Shown here: positions 28,552-37,337 of the stretch, piece by piece
How the letters are laid out: each line of letters opens with the position of its first letter
How positions within the stretch are numbered: position 1 is the first letter of the stretch
DNA from: an uncultured Clostridia bacterium
GTDB taxonomy: Bacteria; Bacillota; Clostridia; TANB77; CAG-508
DNA length: 64,000 bases
Direction of reading: 5' to 3'
Assembly (NCBI GenBank): GCA_934178555.1
Contig: CAKPQL010000005.1
Span: forward strand, 1 to 64,000
Made by a program: the position numbers and the translations under genes
Notes under the pieces: generated by a model
What the model was told of the DNA's origin: nothing
The model's input: only the letters and a program-made list of their open reading frames with translations
The model's database searches: none

Positions 28552-28656
28552 ATGTCAGCTTGCACAAAATGTGATTATTGTGATGAAAGTGGAAGATGTA
28601 CAAATAGAAGTTTTAAAGGTACATGGTGTGAAGGAAAATGTGAATATTATCACTAA
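28552..28656 (+). CDS. Cysteine-rich small protein, 34 aa
   Basis: ATG behind CGGAGGTG. The peptide begins MSACTKCDYCDESGRC and ends CEGKCEYYH, with seven cysteines in 34 residues, some as CxxC pairs that could bind zinc or an Fe-S cluster or form disulfides. It has a perfect consensus promoter and its own terminator, so it is probably expressed highly as a monocistron. Family not recognised. Confidence 0.7.
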   Translation: MSACTKCDYCDESGRCTNRSFKGTWCEGKCEYYH

Positions 28657-28663
28657 TATCTAA

Positions 28664-28696
28664 AAGATTATTCCGGTAGGGAATAATCTTTTTTTG
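28664..28696 (+). terminator. Terminator of the Cys-rich peptide gene
   Basis: AGATTATTCC (28665-28674), loop GGTAG, GGAATAATCT (28680-28689), then a T-run. Confidence 0.9.
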
Positions 28697-28826
28697 TTAT
28701 ATACATCTTGACAGTTAACAATAATCAATATAAAATAGTATAGTAAGTTAAATTATAAACTATAAAACAAATTAGTTATATATATTTATCTGAACATTGA
28801 AAATTAAATAGAAAGAGGTGCATATT

Positions 28827-30371
28827 ATGGATAATACATTAGCAATTGTACTTACCTTTCTAATCTCATTAGCAGTTGGTATACCAGTTGGTATTATGAT
28901 AAGAAAAAAGACTGCTGAATCTAAAATACAAAGTGCTGAAAGCGAAGCTAAAAGATTATTAGAGAATGCAAGCAAAGAGGCTGAAAATAAGAAAAAAGAA
29001 GAAATTTTTAAAGCAAAAGAAGAAATATTGCAAGCAAGAAATGAATTAGATCAAGAGATTAAAGAAAGAAGAAGTGAAGTACAGTTACAAGAAAAAAGAA
29101 TTATTCAAAAAGAAGAATTATTAGAAAAAAGATCAGAGATTTTTGAAAAAAGAGAAAATGAGCTAGAAGAAAAATTTAAAGAAATGGACAACAAAAAGAT
29201 AGAGACTGAAGAAGTATTAAATAGGCAAATGGAAGAATTGCAAAGAATTTCTGGTTTATCACAAGAAGAAGCAAAAAAACAGTTGCTAGAAACTTTAGAT
29301 AAGCAAATAACAACTGAGAAAGCTGCACTTATAAGAGAAGTAGAAAACAAAGCTAAAGAAGAAGCTACAAAAAATGCAAAAGAAATACTTACATATGCAG
29401 TACAAAAATGTGCAGCAGATCATACATCAGAGACTACAGTGTCTGTTGTTTCTTTACCTAATGATGATATGAAAGGTAGAATTATAGGTAGAGAAGGACG
29501 AAATATAAAAGCCTTGGAGACTCTTACAGGAATAGATTTAATAATTGATGATACTCCAGAAGCAGTTATATTATCTGGATTTGATCCATTAAGAAGAGAA
29601 GTTGCAAAGATTGCACTAGAAAAACTTATTGATGACGGTAGAATACATCCTGCAAAAATAGAAGAGATGGTAGAAAAAGCAAAAGAAGAAGTAGAAGCTA
29701 CAATAAAAGCAGAAGGAGAAAGAGCTGTTTTAGAAACAGGAGTACATGGATTGCCACCGGATGTAGTTAAGTTAATAGGTAAATTAAAATATAGAACAAG
29801 TTATGGGCAAAATGTATTAAATCATTCCATAGAAGTTTCAAATTTAGCACGTATAATGGCAGAAGAATTAGGATTAGACCCTAAAATTGCAAGACGTGCA
29901 GGTTTATTGCATGATATAGGAAAAGCATTAGACCATGACATGGAGGGAACACACGTAGAAATAGGTGTAGACATATTAAGAAAATATAAAGAAAACGAAA
30001 TAATAATAAATGCAGTTCAAGCTCATCATGGTGATGTGGAACCAAAATCATTAGAAGCTGTACTTGTACAAGCTGCTGATGCAATATCTGCATCAAGACC
30101 AGGTGCTAGAAGAGAAACATTAGAAACATATATTAAAAGATTAGAACAATTAGAAAAAATTGCAGATTCATTTGAAGGAGTAGACAAATCTTTTGCAATA
30201 CAAGCAGGAAGAGAAGTAAGACTTATAGTAAAACCAGAAAAAGTTTCTGACGATGAGATGGTTATATTGGCAAGAGATGTTGCAAAAAGAGTAGAAAATG
30301 AAATGGAATATCCAGGTCAAATAAAAGTTAATGTAATTAGAGAAACGCGTGCAATAGAATATGCAAAATAA
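28827..30371 (+). CDS. rny: Ribonuclease Y
   Basis: 514 residues from the ATG at 28827, behind GAAAGAGGTG. An N-terminal membrane anchor (about 3-22), a long coiled coil (to about 200), a KH domain (MKGRIIGREGRNIKALE) and an HD domain (RRAGLLHDIGKALDHDMEG). It starts decay of most mRNAs in Firmicutes at the membrane. A bidirectional terminator follows, shared with yabG on the other strand. Confidence 0.95.
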   Translation: MDNTLAIVLTFLISLAVGIPVGIMIRKKTAESKIQSAESEAKRLLENASKEAENKKKEEIFKAKEEILQARNELDQEIKERRSEVQLQEKRIIQKEELLEKRSEIFEKRENELEEKFKEMDNKKIETEEVLNRQMEELQRISGLSQEEAKKQLLETLDKQITTEKAALIREVENKAKEEATKNAKEILTYAVQKCAADHTSETTVSVVSLPNDDMKGRIIGREGRNIKALETLTGIDLIIDDTPEAVILSGFDPLRREVAKIALEKLIDDGRIHPAKIEEMVEKAKEEVEATIKAEGERAVLETGVHGLPPDVVKLIGKLKYRTSYGQNVLNHSIEVSNLARIMAEELGLDPKIARRAGLLHDIGKALDHDMEGTHVEIGVDILRKYKENEIIINAVQAHHGDVEPKSLEAVLVQAADAISASRPGARRETLETYIKRLEQLEKIADSFEGVDKSFAIQAGREVRLIVKPEKVSDDEMVILARDVAKRVENEMEYPGQIKVNVIRETRAIEYAK

Positions 30372-30378
30372 TAGCAAA

Positions 30379-30410
30379 AAAATCCAACCACTAGGTTGGA
30401 TTTTTTTTAC
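30379..30410. terminator. Bidirectional terminator between rny and yabG
   Basis: AAATCCAACC (30380-30389), loop ACTA, GGTTGGATTT (30394-30403), with A-run before and T-run after, so it works in both directions. The yabG stop codon lies in the loop. Confidence 0.9.
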
Positions 30411-31197
30411 CTCTAACTATAGTACCGCTTATTCCATTAGTACCACTACTTAAGAAAGAAGCGATATCATTAATAGATATATATTTTCGTACATCAGTTG
30501 TAGCTATTTTTTGAGCAACAATAAGTGGATCAATAAAATCTATTAAAATTCTTCCAGGTGAAGATGCAAAATCTGCACCTGCATTCATTATTGCTTCAAA
30601 ATAACTTTGACAAGCACCTGCAAAAATAACTAATTTCTCATTTGAATTTGCCCATTTTCTAGCTTCTCTTACAGTATTAATAAAATATTTAGAATTACGA
30701 TAATTATATATATTATTTTTATCAGAACCATTCTTTAACATTGCATCGTGTCCTGTTATTACTAGTATATCTGGTTTATAACGTTCAAGTAATTCTTTTA
30801 TAAAATTTGCTTGTTTATTTTCTGGTATATTTTTTACAATGGCTTTTAATCCTGCTTGTTTATAATATTTAGCAGATTTTTCGCTATATCTTCTATCACC
30901 ATCTAAATGTAATATGATAGCATCACTTTGAATAAAAGACCTATTAAATTTATTTAAATAATTATCTTGTGGTGGCTTATTTATTAAAACTAAGTCAGAT
31001 AAAGGGGAATCTGCTACAATTCTAACCGTTAATCCTTTTAAAATAGCGATGTTATCGTTATTTTTAGTTTTAATAATTCTGTCTATTATAAATAATATAT
31101 CTTTTTTATAAGATTTTCTTGCAACAATACTTCCATGTTTTAAGTTTTTTTCTGAAATTTTTGATTTTTTGAAATATGAAATAAAATTTCTTTTCAA
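30391..31197 (-). CDS. yabG: Sporulation-specific protease YabG
   Basis: 268 residues. AIILHLDGDRRYSEKSAKYYK, KPDILVITGHDAMLK and FAGACQSYFEAIMNAGADFASSP match YabG, the cysteine protease that processes spore coat proteins (and, in clostridia, pre-pro-SleC) late in sporulation in the mother cell. N-terminus basic, no signal. It is transcribed away from the HD-GYP gene. Its presence is strong evidence for a spore-former. Confidence 0.9.
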   Translation of the reverse strand: MKRNFISYFKKSKISEKNLKHGSIVARKSYKKDILFIIDRIIKTKNNDNIAILKGLTVRIVADSPLSDLVLINKPPQDNYLNKFNRSFIQSDAIILHLDGDRRYSEKSAKYYKQAGLKAIVKNIPENKQANFIKELLERYKPDILVITGHDAMLKNGSDKNNIYNYRNSKYFINTVREARKWANSNEKLVIFAGACQSYFEAIMNAGADFASSPGRILIDFIDPLIVAQKIATTDVRKYISINDIASFLSSGTNGISGTIVRGKKNPT

Positions 31198-31367
31198 CTA
31201 TATCACCTCAAAAGATATAATAGGACTTATATATATTATGATGAAATTTGTCGAAGTGTGAAAGAAAAAATTTCCTGTTGATTTTCTATGTGTAATGAAA
31301 TATAATAAATGCAAATAAGTAAAAATTATATATTACATTACTAAAGGTAGAGAATAAGGAGATACAA

Positions 31368-32303
31368 ATGAAAGAACAATTTGATTTCTATAGTAAAACC
31401 GTTTTAAAATCGTACAACTTAGATGATAAAATGAGATATCAATTAAATATGCTAGATAACTTAGATGTATTTACAAGGAAACATTGTGAAAATGTTGCTA
31501 ATTTAACATGCAGAATATGTGAATATATGCATTTGAATAAAGAATTCACAATATATTGTACAATATGTGCCTATTTACATGATATTGGAAAATTATTTAT
31601 ACCACCAAGTATTTTACAAAAACAGGGCCCTCTTACAGATGAGGAATATGAAGTCATGAAGACGCATACAGTGATTGGATATGATATGTGTATGAAGGAT
31701 TTAAAACTAAGACCTTATGCAGTAGGTGCAAGAAGTCATCATGAGGCATTAAATGGTACAGGCTATCCAGATGGTTTAACGAAAAAGAATATTCCGTTGG
31801 AGGCACAAATAATTAGGGTAGCAGATGAATACGATGCAATTGTAAGTAAAAGGCAATATAAATCACATATAGATATATCTGATACATTGAAGATAATAAT
31901 AAATGATTCTAAACCAAATGAAAAATTAGGTGCTCTTGCAAAATTAACATCAGATTCAAAATTGGGAAAGGTAAATCCTAAAATAGTAAAAATATTACTA
32001 AAAGTAGTAATTGATGATGTGGAATATGAAATTTCATGTTTGTATGAATATATAGAATATTTAAAATCACAAATTGAAAGATTAGAACAAATTGATAAAT
32101 ATTACAATAAAATGATAACTCAAAAAAGAAAATCTAAACAAGAATATTTTGCAGAAGGAATAAAAATTTTATTAGAAAAAAATGAAACAATAGAAAATTA
32201 TAAAGATGTGTTATATGAATATATGGATGCATTAAAGGCAAGACAGGAAAAAATAGAAAAGCTATACGATGAAATAAAAAAAATAAAAAAACTAAAAGTA
32301 TAA
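31368..32303 (+). CDS. HD-GYP-type phosphodiesterase
   Basis: 311 residues from an ATG behind AAGGAG. The HD domain has HCENVANLTCRICEY, YLHDIGKLFIPPSIL, GYDM and SHHEALNGTGYPDGL, the HHE-x-x-DGxGYP type of c-di-GMP phosphodiesterases. A C-terminal coiled coil of about 100 residues (DKYYNKMITQKRKSKQEYFA onwards) follows. It probably lowers c-di-GMP made by the GGDEF protein at 27529. No receiver or sensor domain is fused. Confidence 0.8.
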   Translation: MKEQFDFYSKTVLKSYNLDDKMRYQLNMLDNLDVFTRKHCENVANLTCRICEYMHLNKEFTIYCTICAYLHDIGKLFIPPSILQKQGPLTDEEYEVMKTHTVIGYDMCMKDLKLRPYAVGARSHHEALNGTGYPDGLTKKNIPLEAQIIRVADEYDAIVSKRQYKSHIDISDTLKIIINDSKPNEKLGALAKLTSDSKLGKVNPKIVKILLKVVIDDVEYEISCLYEYIEYLKSQIERLEQIDKYYNKMITQKRKSKQEYFAEGIKILLEKNETIENYKDVLYEYMDALKARQEKIEKLYDEIKKIKKLKV

Positions 32304-32386
32304 TTATTTAGTTGAAATTATTAAAGGTATATGATATAACAAATACAAAATAGATATATATTTACTAGAGATAGGAGAGAATAAAA

Positions 32387-32518
32387 ATGGAAAAGAAAAA
32401 AATAGACAAAAGAAAATTAGCAACAAGAATAATGGCAGGATTCTTAGCTTTATTAATGGTAGTAGGAACAGTAGGAACATTAGTATTTTATCTTATTAAT
32501 TATGTATTTAAGAAATAA
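32387..32518 (+). CDS. Small single-pass membrane protein, 43 aa
   Basis: ATG behind ATAGGAGAG. A basic N-terminus (MEKKKIDKRKLATRIM) is followed by one membrane segment (AGFLALLMVVGTVGTLVFYL). It resembles the DUF4044-type small membrane proteins of Firmicutes. It ends 17 bases before cdaA, so it may be co-transcribed with it. Function unknown. Confidence 0.6.
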   Translation: MEKKKIDKRKLATRIMAGFLALLMVVGTVGTLVFYLINYVFKK

Positions 32519-32535
32519 TAAAAAAAGAGGTACAT

Positions 32536-33432
32536 ATGATAAATAATTTTTTTATTAAATTAAATGAAATATATCAAAATAGAATTGTAGGATATTGGGA
32601 TATATTATATCAAAATCCTGTTAAATTAGTAATGCTAATATTGGATATTAGCATTGTCTTGTATTTGGCATATAAATTATTAAAGGTAGTTAAGAATACA
32701 AGAGCATGGCAATTATTAAAAGGTATAATATTATTGATTTTGGCAACATGGATTAGTTCATTATTAGGTTTAAATATACTAAATTATATACTTACATCAT
32801 TTATGACTTATGGAGTGATAATTTTAATTGTAATATTTCAACCAGAGTTACGTAGAGCATTAGAACAATTAGGAACAAGTAAAATAACTAAATTCTTTGG
32901 GATTGACAAAGATTTGGCGACTAAAACAAAGGAAAATATATATAAAATAGTAATTGCAGCATTAGAGCTTTCAAAAAATAAAATAGGAGCATTAATAGTA
33001 ATAGAAAGAGATATAAAAATAAAAGATATAATAAATACAGGAATAATGATGAAAGCAGAAATATCACCACAATTATTAGTAAATATATTTGAACCTAAAA
33101 CGCCACTACATGATGGTGCAGTTGTAATCAGTGAAAATCAGATAATGGCAGCAGCATGTATGTTGCCACTTGCAAGTGATGCAGATATTGCAAGAGAGCT
33201 TGGAACAAGGCATAGAGCTGGAATTGGAATATCAAAGGAATCTGATGCAATAGCAGTTATAGTATCAGAAGAAACAGGAAAAATATCAATAGCAAAAGAT
33301 GGGACATTAATAGCTGATGTACAAGAAGATGCATTAAAGAAAATATTAATAAAAAATATAATTACAGATAGATTTGTAACAGAAAAAAGAGAAAACAAAA
33401 TAAAGTTTTTAAATATAAAAAAGAAGAAATAA
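32536..33432 (+). CDS. cdaA: Diadenylate cyclase CdaA
   Basis: 298 residues. Three membrane segments in the first 105 residues, then the DAC domain with PLHDGAVVI (DGA motif) and LGTRHRAGIG (RHR motif). It makes c-di-AMP from two ATP at the membrane. In most Firmicutes cdaR and glmM follow; here they do not, and a terminator comes straight after. Confidence 0.95.
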   Translation: MINNFFIKLNEIYQNRIVGYWDILYQNPVKLVMLILDISIVLYLAYKLLKVVKNTRAWQLLKGIILLILATWISSLLGLNILNYILTSFMTYGVIILIVIFQPELRRALEQLGTSKITKFFGIDKDLATKTKENIYKIVIAALELSKNKIGALIVIERDIKIKDIINTGIMMKAEISPQLLVNIFEPKTPLHDGAVVISENQIMAAACMLPLASDADIARELGTRHRAGIGISKESDAIAVIVSEETGKISIAKDGTLIADVQEDALKKILIKNIITDRFVTEKRENKIKFLNIKKKK

Positions 33433-33440
33433 ATATCTGA

Positions 33441-33465
33441 AGGCACGTTTTTGACGTGTCTTTTA
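33441..33465 (+). terminator. Terminator of cdaA
   Basis: AGGCACGT (33441-33448), loop TTTTG, ACGTGTCT (33454-33461), then TTTA. Confidence 0.8.
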
Positions 33466-33526
33466 CTTTACATATTGTATTAATAGTTTATTACATAAAA
33501 GAGGTGCTTATATTAAGAAATATTGA

Positions 33527-33555
33527 TTTACAAATTAACATAAATGTGATATAAT
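33527..33555 (+). promoter_or_regulatory. Promoter of the bactofilin-like gene
   Basis: TTTACA (33527-33532), 17-bp spacer, TATAAT (33550-33555). The 5' leader of about 50 bases contains a small AAGCT/AGCTT stem. Confidence 0.75.
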
Positions 33556-33610
33556 AATATAGTTCCCAAGCTAGGAAGCTTAATAAAATATTATTAGGAG
33601 GTGTTCCATA

Positions 33611-33925
33611 ATGATGGAGCAGAAAGTAGTAAACCAGCGGCCAATAGTTGTGTTTAACCACGACATAACGGAGAAAGACTTAAGAATCATACCGGATAAT
33701 TTCGACGGTGATATTATTGTTCACGGCTTTATCGAAAGCACAGAAAAAATATCAATTGCCGGAAATCTTTGGGTTTACGGAGGTATTATCTGCTGCGAAG
33801 TTGAGGTTGAAAAGGATTTAGTATGTGAAGGAACTATCACCTGCCATATCCTCGATGTGAAAGGAAATTTCCTTTGCAAGGGTATTTTCGAATCCTGTGA
33901 CGTCGAAGTAGCAGAAATTAACTGA
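33611..33925 (+). CDS. Small beta-helical, bactofilin-like protein
   Basis: 104 residues (or 103 from the second ATG), behind TTAGGAGGTG. The short repeating pattern IVVHGFIES..ISIAGNLWVYGGI..VEVEKDLVCEG, with hydrophobic residues every two and Gly at the turns, is typical of right-handed beta-helix bactofilins and related polymer-forming domains. Codon use is clearly GC-richer than the neighbours (GAC, ATC, CTC, CCG and a CGG). Own promoter and terminator. The relation to bactofilins is by pattern only. Confidence 0.6.
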   Translation: MMEQKVVNQRPIVVFNHDITEKDLRIIPDNFDGDIIVHGFIESTEKISIAGNLWVYGGIICCEVEVEKDLVCEGTITCHILDVKGNFLCKGIFESCDVEVAEIN

Positions 33926-33948
33926 CGGTAACTAAACTCCTAAGCGAA

Positions 33949-33979
33949 AGGGGGGCAGCATAATGCTGCTCCTTTTTTT
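33949..33979 (+). terminator. Terminator of the bactofilin-like gene
   Basis: GGGGCAGCA (33952-33960), loop TAA, TGCTGCTCC (33964-33972) with one G-T pair, then seven T. Confidence 0.9.
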
Positions 33980-34075
33980 ATAAAAATTAAACTATTATGC
34001 ACTGTATATGAATCGTTGCAACGTGCTTTAAAATATGCTATAATGAACAAAATTTTATAATAAGAGGTAATTTTA

Positions 34076-34811
34076 ATGAGAAATATAAAATTAATAATAG
34101 AATATGATGGAAAAGGGTTTAATGGATGGCAAAAACAGCCAGATAAACCCAATATTCAAGGAGAAATAGAAAATGCTATAGAGAGAATAACTGGAGAAAA
34201 AGTGGAATTGTATGCTTCTGGAAGAACAGATGCAGGAGTTCACGCATTAGGACAAACTGCAAATTTTAAAACAAATAGCAATATACCAATTCAAAAACTT
34301 TGCTTAGCAATAAATTCACAGGTAAAAAATAGCATAGTAGTAAAAGATGCAATAGAGGTAGATGAAGGATTTCATTGTAGATATAATTGTAAGGGAAAGA
34401 AATATAGATATATAATAAATAATTCGGTTAATGGAAGTGCAATTTATAGAGGGCTAGAATATCATATGCCAATAAAATTAGATGTAGAAAAAATGAGAGA
34501 GGCTTCAAAATACTTTATTGGAAGACACGATTTTAAAGCTTTTAAGTCAAGTGGAACTAGTAGTAAAAGTAGTGTTAGAGAAATATACACAGCAGATATA
34601 ATAGAAGATGGAGAAAGAATAAAAATAGAGCTTACAGGAAGCGGATTTTTATATAATATGGTAAGAATTATTTCTGGAACTTTAGTAGATGTTGGATTAC
34701 GGAAAAATAAAAGTAGAAGATATAAAAAATATAATTGAGCAAAAAGATAGAACAAAAGCAGGAAAAACATTGCCGGCACATGGATTATATTTAGTGGAAG
34801 TATATTATTAA
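34076..34811 (+). CDS. truA: tRNA pseudouridine synthase A, read through a CGGA frameshift site
   Basis: With a +1 shift at 34700 the product has 244 residues, the normal TruA length. The catalytic aspartate is in ASGRTDAGVHALGQ, with RYIINN and FLYNMVRIISGTLVDVG further on. The shifted frame gives VDVGLGKIKVEDIKNII and then TKAGKTLPAHGLYLVEVYY, the conserved C-terminus with the A-x-GL motif. The zero frame replaces all this with RKNKSRRYKKYN and a stop at 34738. TruA makes pseudouridine 38-40 in the anticodon arm, positions known to affect frame maintenance. Confidence 0.9.
34700..34703 (+). other. CGGA recoding site in truA
   Basis: Zero frame GTT GGA TTA CGG AAA AAT AAA AGT. Skipping the C gives TTA GGA AAA ATA AAA GTA, i.e. 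L-G-K-I-K-V; the glycine in VGxGK is strongly conserved in TruA. Confidence 0.85.
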
Positions 34812-34875
34812 ATCACAAATTAATAAAATATTCATATAATGTAATAAGATACATGAAAAGCTAGGAGGAAAGAAT

Positions 34876-35274
34876 ATGAATATTTTATTGATTTTTTTTG
34901 CGCTACCACTTGCAACTATAATAATAGCAGCTGCATTAGAAAAAATATTTAAATGCCCATTTATAGTAGCATCAATAATATTTGCAATATTTTTGATTGT
35001 TACATTTGCTGCTTTTGATGTAAACTTTTTAATTGCGACTATTGTATATACAATTTTAGCATTTATAACTGCTTTAATTGTTAGATTTATAAAGAGAATT
35101 CTTTGTTGTAATAGAGACAGTGATAACGATAACGATGATTTTTGTAATCGTTTATTAGACTTGTTAGAAAGAATTAGTGAAAATAATAATAATGATGAAA
35201 ATAGTAGTAATAATTGTAATAATAATAGTAGTAATAACAGTAGTTGTGGATGTCGTTGCAGAAGAAGATATTAA
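34876..35274 (+). CDS. Small membrane protein with Asn/Cys-rich tail
   Basis: 132 residues behind TAGGAGG. Three membrane segments in the first 75 residues (LLIFFALPLATIIIAAALEK, ATIVYTILAFITALI), then an acidic and Asn/Ser-rich stretch ending CGCRCRRRY. The membrane part resembles the DUF2651 family of Firmicutes. The tail, about 55 residues of Asn, Asp and Ser and a closing Cys-Arg cluster, is unusual and may bind metal or be surface-exposed. Function unknown. Confidence 0.6.
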   Translation: MNILLIFFALPLATIIIAAALEKIFKCPFIVASIIFAIFLIVTFAAFDVNFLIATIVYTILAFITALIVRFIKRILCCNRDSDNDNDDFCNRLLDLLERISENNNNDENSSNNCNNNSSNNSSCGCRCRRRY

Positions 35275-35309
35275 GTAAAGCTTTTTGATGAATTTCATTA
35301 ACATTTTAA

Positions 35310-35419
35310 GACAATATAATATATTATTTTTTGAGGTTAAGCTATAACAATAGCGAATTCTGTAAGAGGTTTACCTATGTTTATAGTATTAACCAATTAA
35401 AGGAATATATTATATTGTC
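35310..35419. repeat. MITE-like 110-bp hairpin element
   Basis: A perfect 16-bp inverted repeat (GACAATATAATATATT at 35310-35325 and its complement at 35404-35419) bounds a segment with a nested inverted repeat (GGTTAAGCTATAAC 35335-35348 with GTTTATAGTATTAACC 35379-35394). The whole can fold into one long hairpin. It lies between two convergent genes. It may be a miniature mobile element or a shared terminator; no T-run typical of a terminator is present. Confidence 0.55.
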
Positions 35420-35464
35420 AATATATTAGAAAAATATATGGATTTTAGAAGTAAACTATATAAA

Positions 35465-37195
35465 TTATTCCATATTGCTTCCATATCTTTTAATTTTTTG
35501 CGTTGTAGTTTTTTCTAAAGCCTCTTTTAATATTTTGAAAGATTTTATATGTTTGTAATTAGGAAATCTTGAATTGATTTCTTTTACAACATTGGAGATA
35601 ATTTCTTCTACTTCTTCATTAGAAGGTTCGGATGTATTTAACTTTTCGCATATTGCTTCCATATTTGGCAACAATTTAGCATTAACTACAGTATCTGTAT
35701 CAGAGTTTACACCGTAAACTAAAGCTTCTGAAATAAACTGATTATCATTTAAAAAGTATTCAATTTCTTCAGGATAAATATTTTTTCCGTTTTTTGTAAC
35801 AATGACACTTTTACATCTTCCTGTAATATATAAAAAGCCGTCGTCATCTATTCTTCCTATATCTCCTGTATGGAACCAATCGTTAACTAGTGCTTTTTTT
35901 GTAGCTTCTTCATCTTTAAAATATCCTTTCATTACATTAGGTCCTTTTACAATTATTTCACCACAACCATCTGAATCTGGATTATAAATTTTATATTCTA
36001 CATTTGGTATTGGCATACCAACAGAGTCAGCCTTATGAAAAAAATCATTGTTTCCTGCAACTAAAGGAGAACATTCTGTAAGTCCATAACCTTGTAAAAC
36101 TTTTATACCAAGCTTGAAAAATGATTCTACAATAGTAGGATTAAGACTAGCGGCTCCAACTATAAAAGTTTTCATATTTCCACCAAGTGATTTTTTTATT
36201 TTATATTTAACAATAGGTCTTAAAATAAGAGGTATATTATCCATTACATGGTTATTGTTTAAAAAATATTTTTCTGGTAGGCTTTTTTTCATGGTTTTCA
36301 TTATTTTTGTATGAACATTCTCTAATAATAATGGAACACATAAAATAAAAGAAGGTTTATATTCTTCAATATTTTTTTGAATATGTCTTAAACCGTCACA
36401 ATAAGTAATAGTTCCACCACCATATAACACTAATAAAAATCCAATTGTACATTCATATGTATGATGAATTGGTAGTATTGAAAGCACAGTAACGGAAGGA
36501 TCTACTTTGACTGTTTGCGCAATAGACATTATGTTTGAGCAAATATTTTTATGAGATAAACAAACTCCCTTCGCATTTCCTGTTGTTCCAGATGTAAAGA
36601 GAAGTATTCTAGTATCATCTGGATTAATTTGAATATTTCTAAAAGTAAAATCATTATTATTTATTAATTCTGCACCATTTGATAATAAATAATTAAAATT
36701 GGTGCAATTTTCTATATTTAATGATGAATTACTCATATTTATTAAAGTTAAATTAGTATTAATTAAACTATTTTTTAAAGAAGAGATAGTAGATATAAAT
36801 TTATCATCTCCAATTATTGCAGAGCTTTCTGAAACATTAATAAAATTAATAATATCATCTGGATGTAATTCCTTGTCAAGAGGAACTACTGTGCCTAATA
36901 TGCTAGAGGTAATATAAGAGACAGCCCAATTATAACTGTTTTTACCTATAACACAAATAGATTTACCAATTAGCCCTAGCTTTGCAATTGATGTTCCAAG
37001 AGCTTCAACATCATTTTTGAACTTTTCATAAGTTACCCCATATATTTTACCAGTTGTATCTTTTAATTTAAAAGCAAATTTGTTTTTAAATTTAGTAGCA
37101 GATTTATATAGCATATCCTTTAAATCTGTTATATTAGGAACACAAAATAGTTTTTTTTCTAATATTGACTGTTTATTTTGCACTATGATAATCAT
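35465..37195 (-). CDS. AMP-forming long-chain acyl-CoA synthetase-like
   Basis: 576 residues. ANL-superfamily marks: LLFTSGTTGNAKGVCLSHKN (P-loop), GYGLTECSPL, and WFHTGDIGRIDDDGFLYITG followed by KNGKNIYPEEIE. It should activate a carboxylic acid, most likely a fatty acid, to the acyl-AMP and acyl-CoA. The lysine near the C-terminus (TTTQKIKRYG) fits the catalytic lysine. Monocistronic, convergent with the gene at 34876. Substrate cannot be told from sequence. Confidence 0.8.
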   Translation of the reverse strand: MIIIVQNKQSILEKKLFCVPNITDLKDMLYKSATKFKNKFAFKLKDTTGKIYGVTYEKFKNDVEALGTSIAKLGLIGKSICVIGKNSYNWAVSYITSSILGTVVPLDKELHPDDIINFINVSESSAIIGDDKFISTISSLKNSLINTNLTLINMSNSSLNIENCTNFNYLLSNGAELINNNDFTFRNIQINPDDTRILLFTSGTTGNAKGVCLSHKNICSNIMSIAQTVKVDPSVTVLSILPIHHTYECTIGFLLVLYGGGTITYCDGLRHIQKNIEEYKPSFILCVPLLLENVHTKIMKTMKKSLPEKYFLNNNHVMDNIPLILRPIVKYKIKKSLGGNMKTFIVGAASLNPTIVESFFKLGIKVLQGYGLTECSPLVAGNNDFFHKADSVGMPIPNVEYKIYNPDSDGCGEIIVKGPNVMKGYFKDEEATKKALVNDWFHTGDIGRIDDDGFLYITGRCKSVIVTKNGKNIYPEEIEYFLNDNQFISEALVYGVNSDTDTVVNAKLLPNMEAICEKLNTSEPSNEEVEEIISNVVKEINSRFPNYKHIKSFKILKEALEKTTTQKIKRYGSNME

Positions 37196-37284
37196 TCCCT
37201 TCTTGTAACATATTATTTTCTAAAATTTATAACTATAATATATAATAATTATAAACTTTATTCAATAGTAAATACAAAAGAAAA

Positions 37285-37320
37285 AGATAAAGACTCAGAT
37301 TTGTAATTCTGAGTCTTTTG
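37285..37320 (-). terminator. Terminator of the 77-aa orphan gene
   Basis: AAAGACTCAGA (37289-37299) pairs with TCTGAGTCTTT (37308-37318). On the minus strand it is followed by a T-rich stretch and lies just after the stop of the gene at 37338. Confidence 0.8.
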
Positions 37321-37337
37321 GCAGAAAAAAGTTAAAG

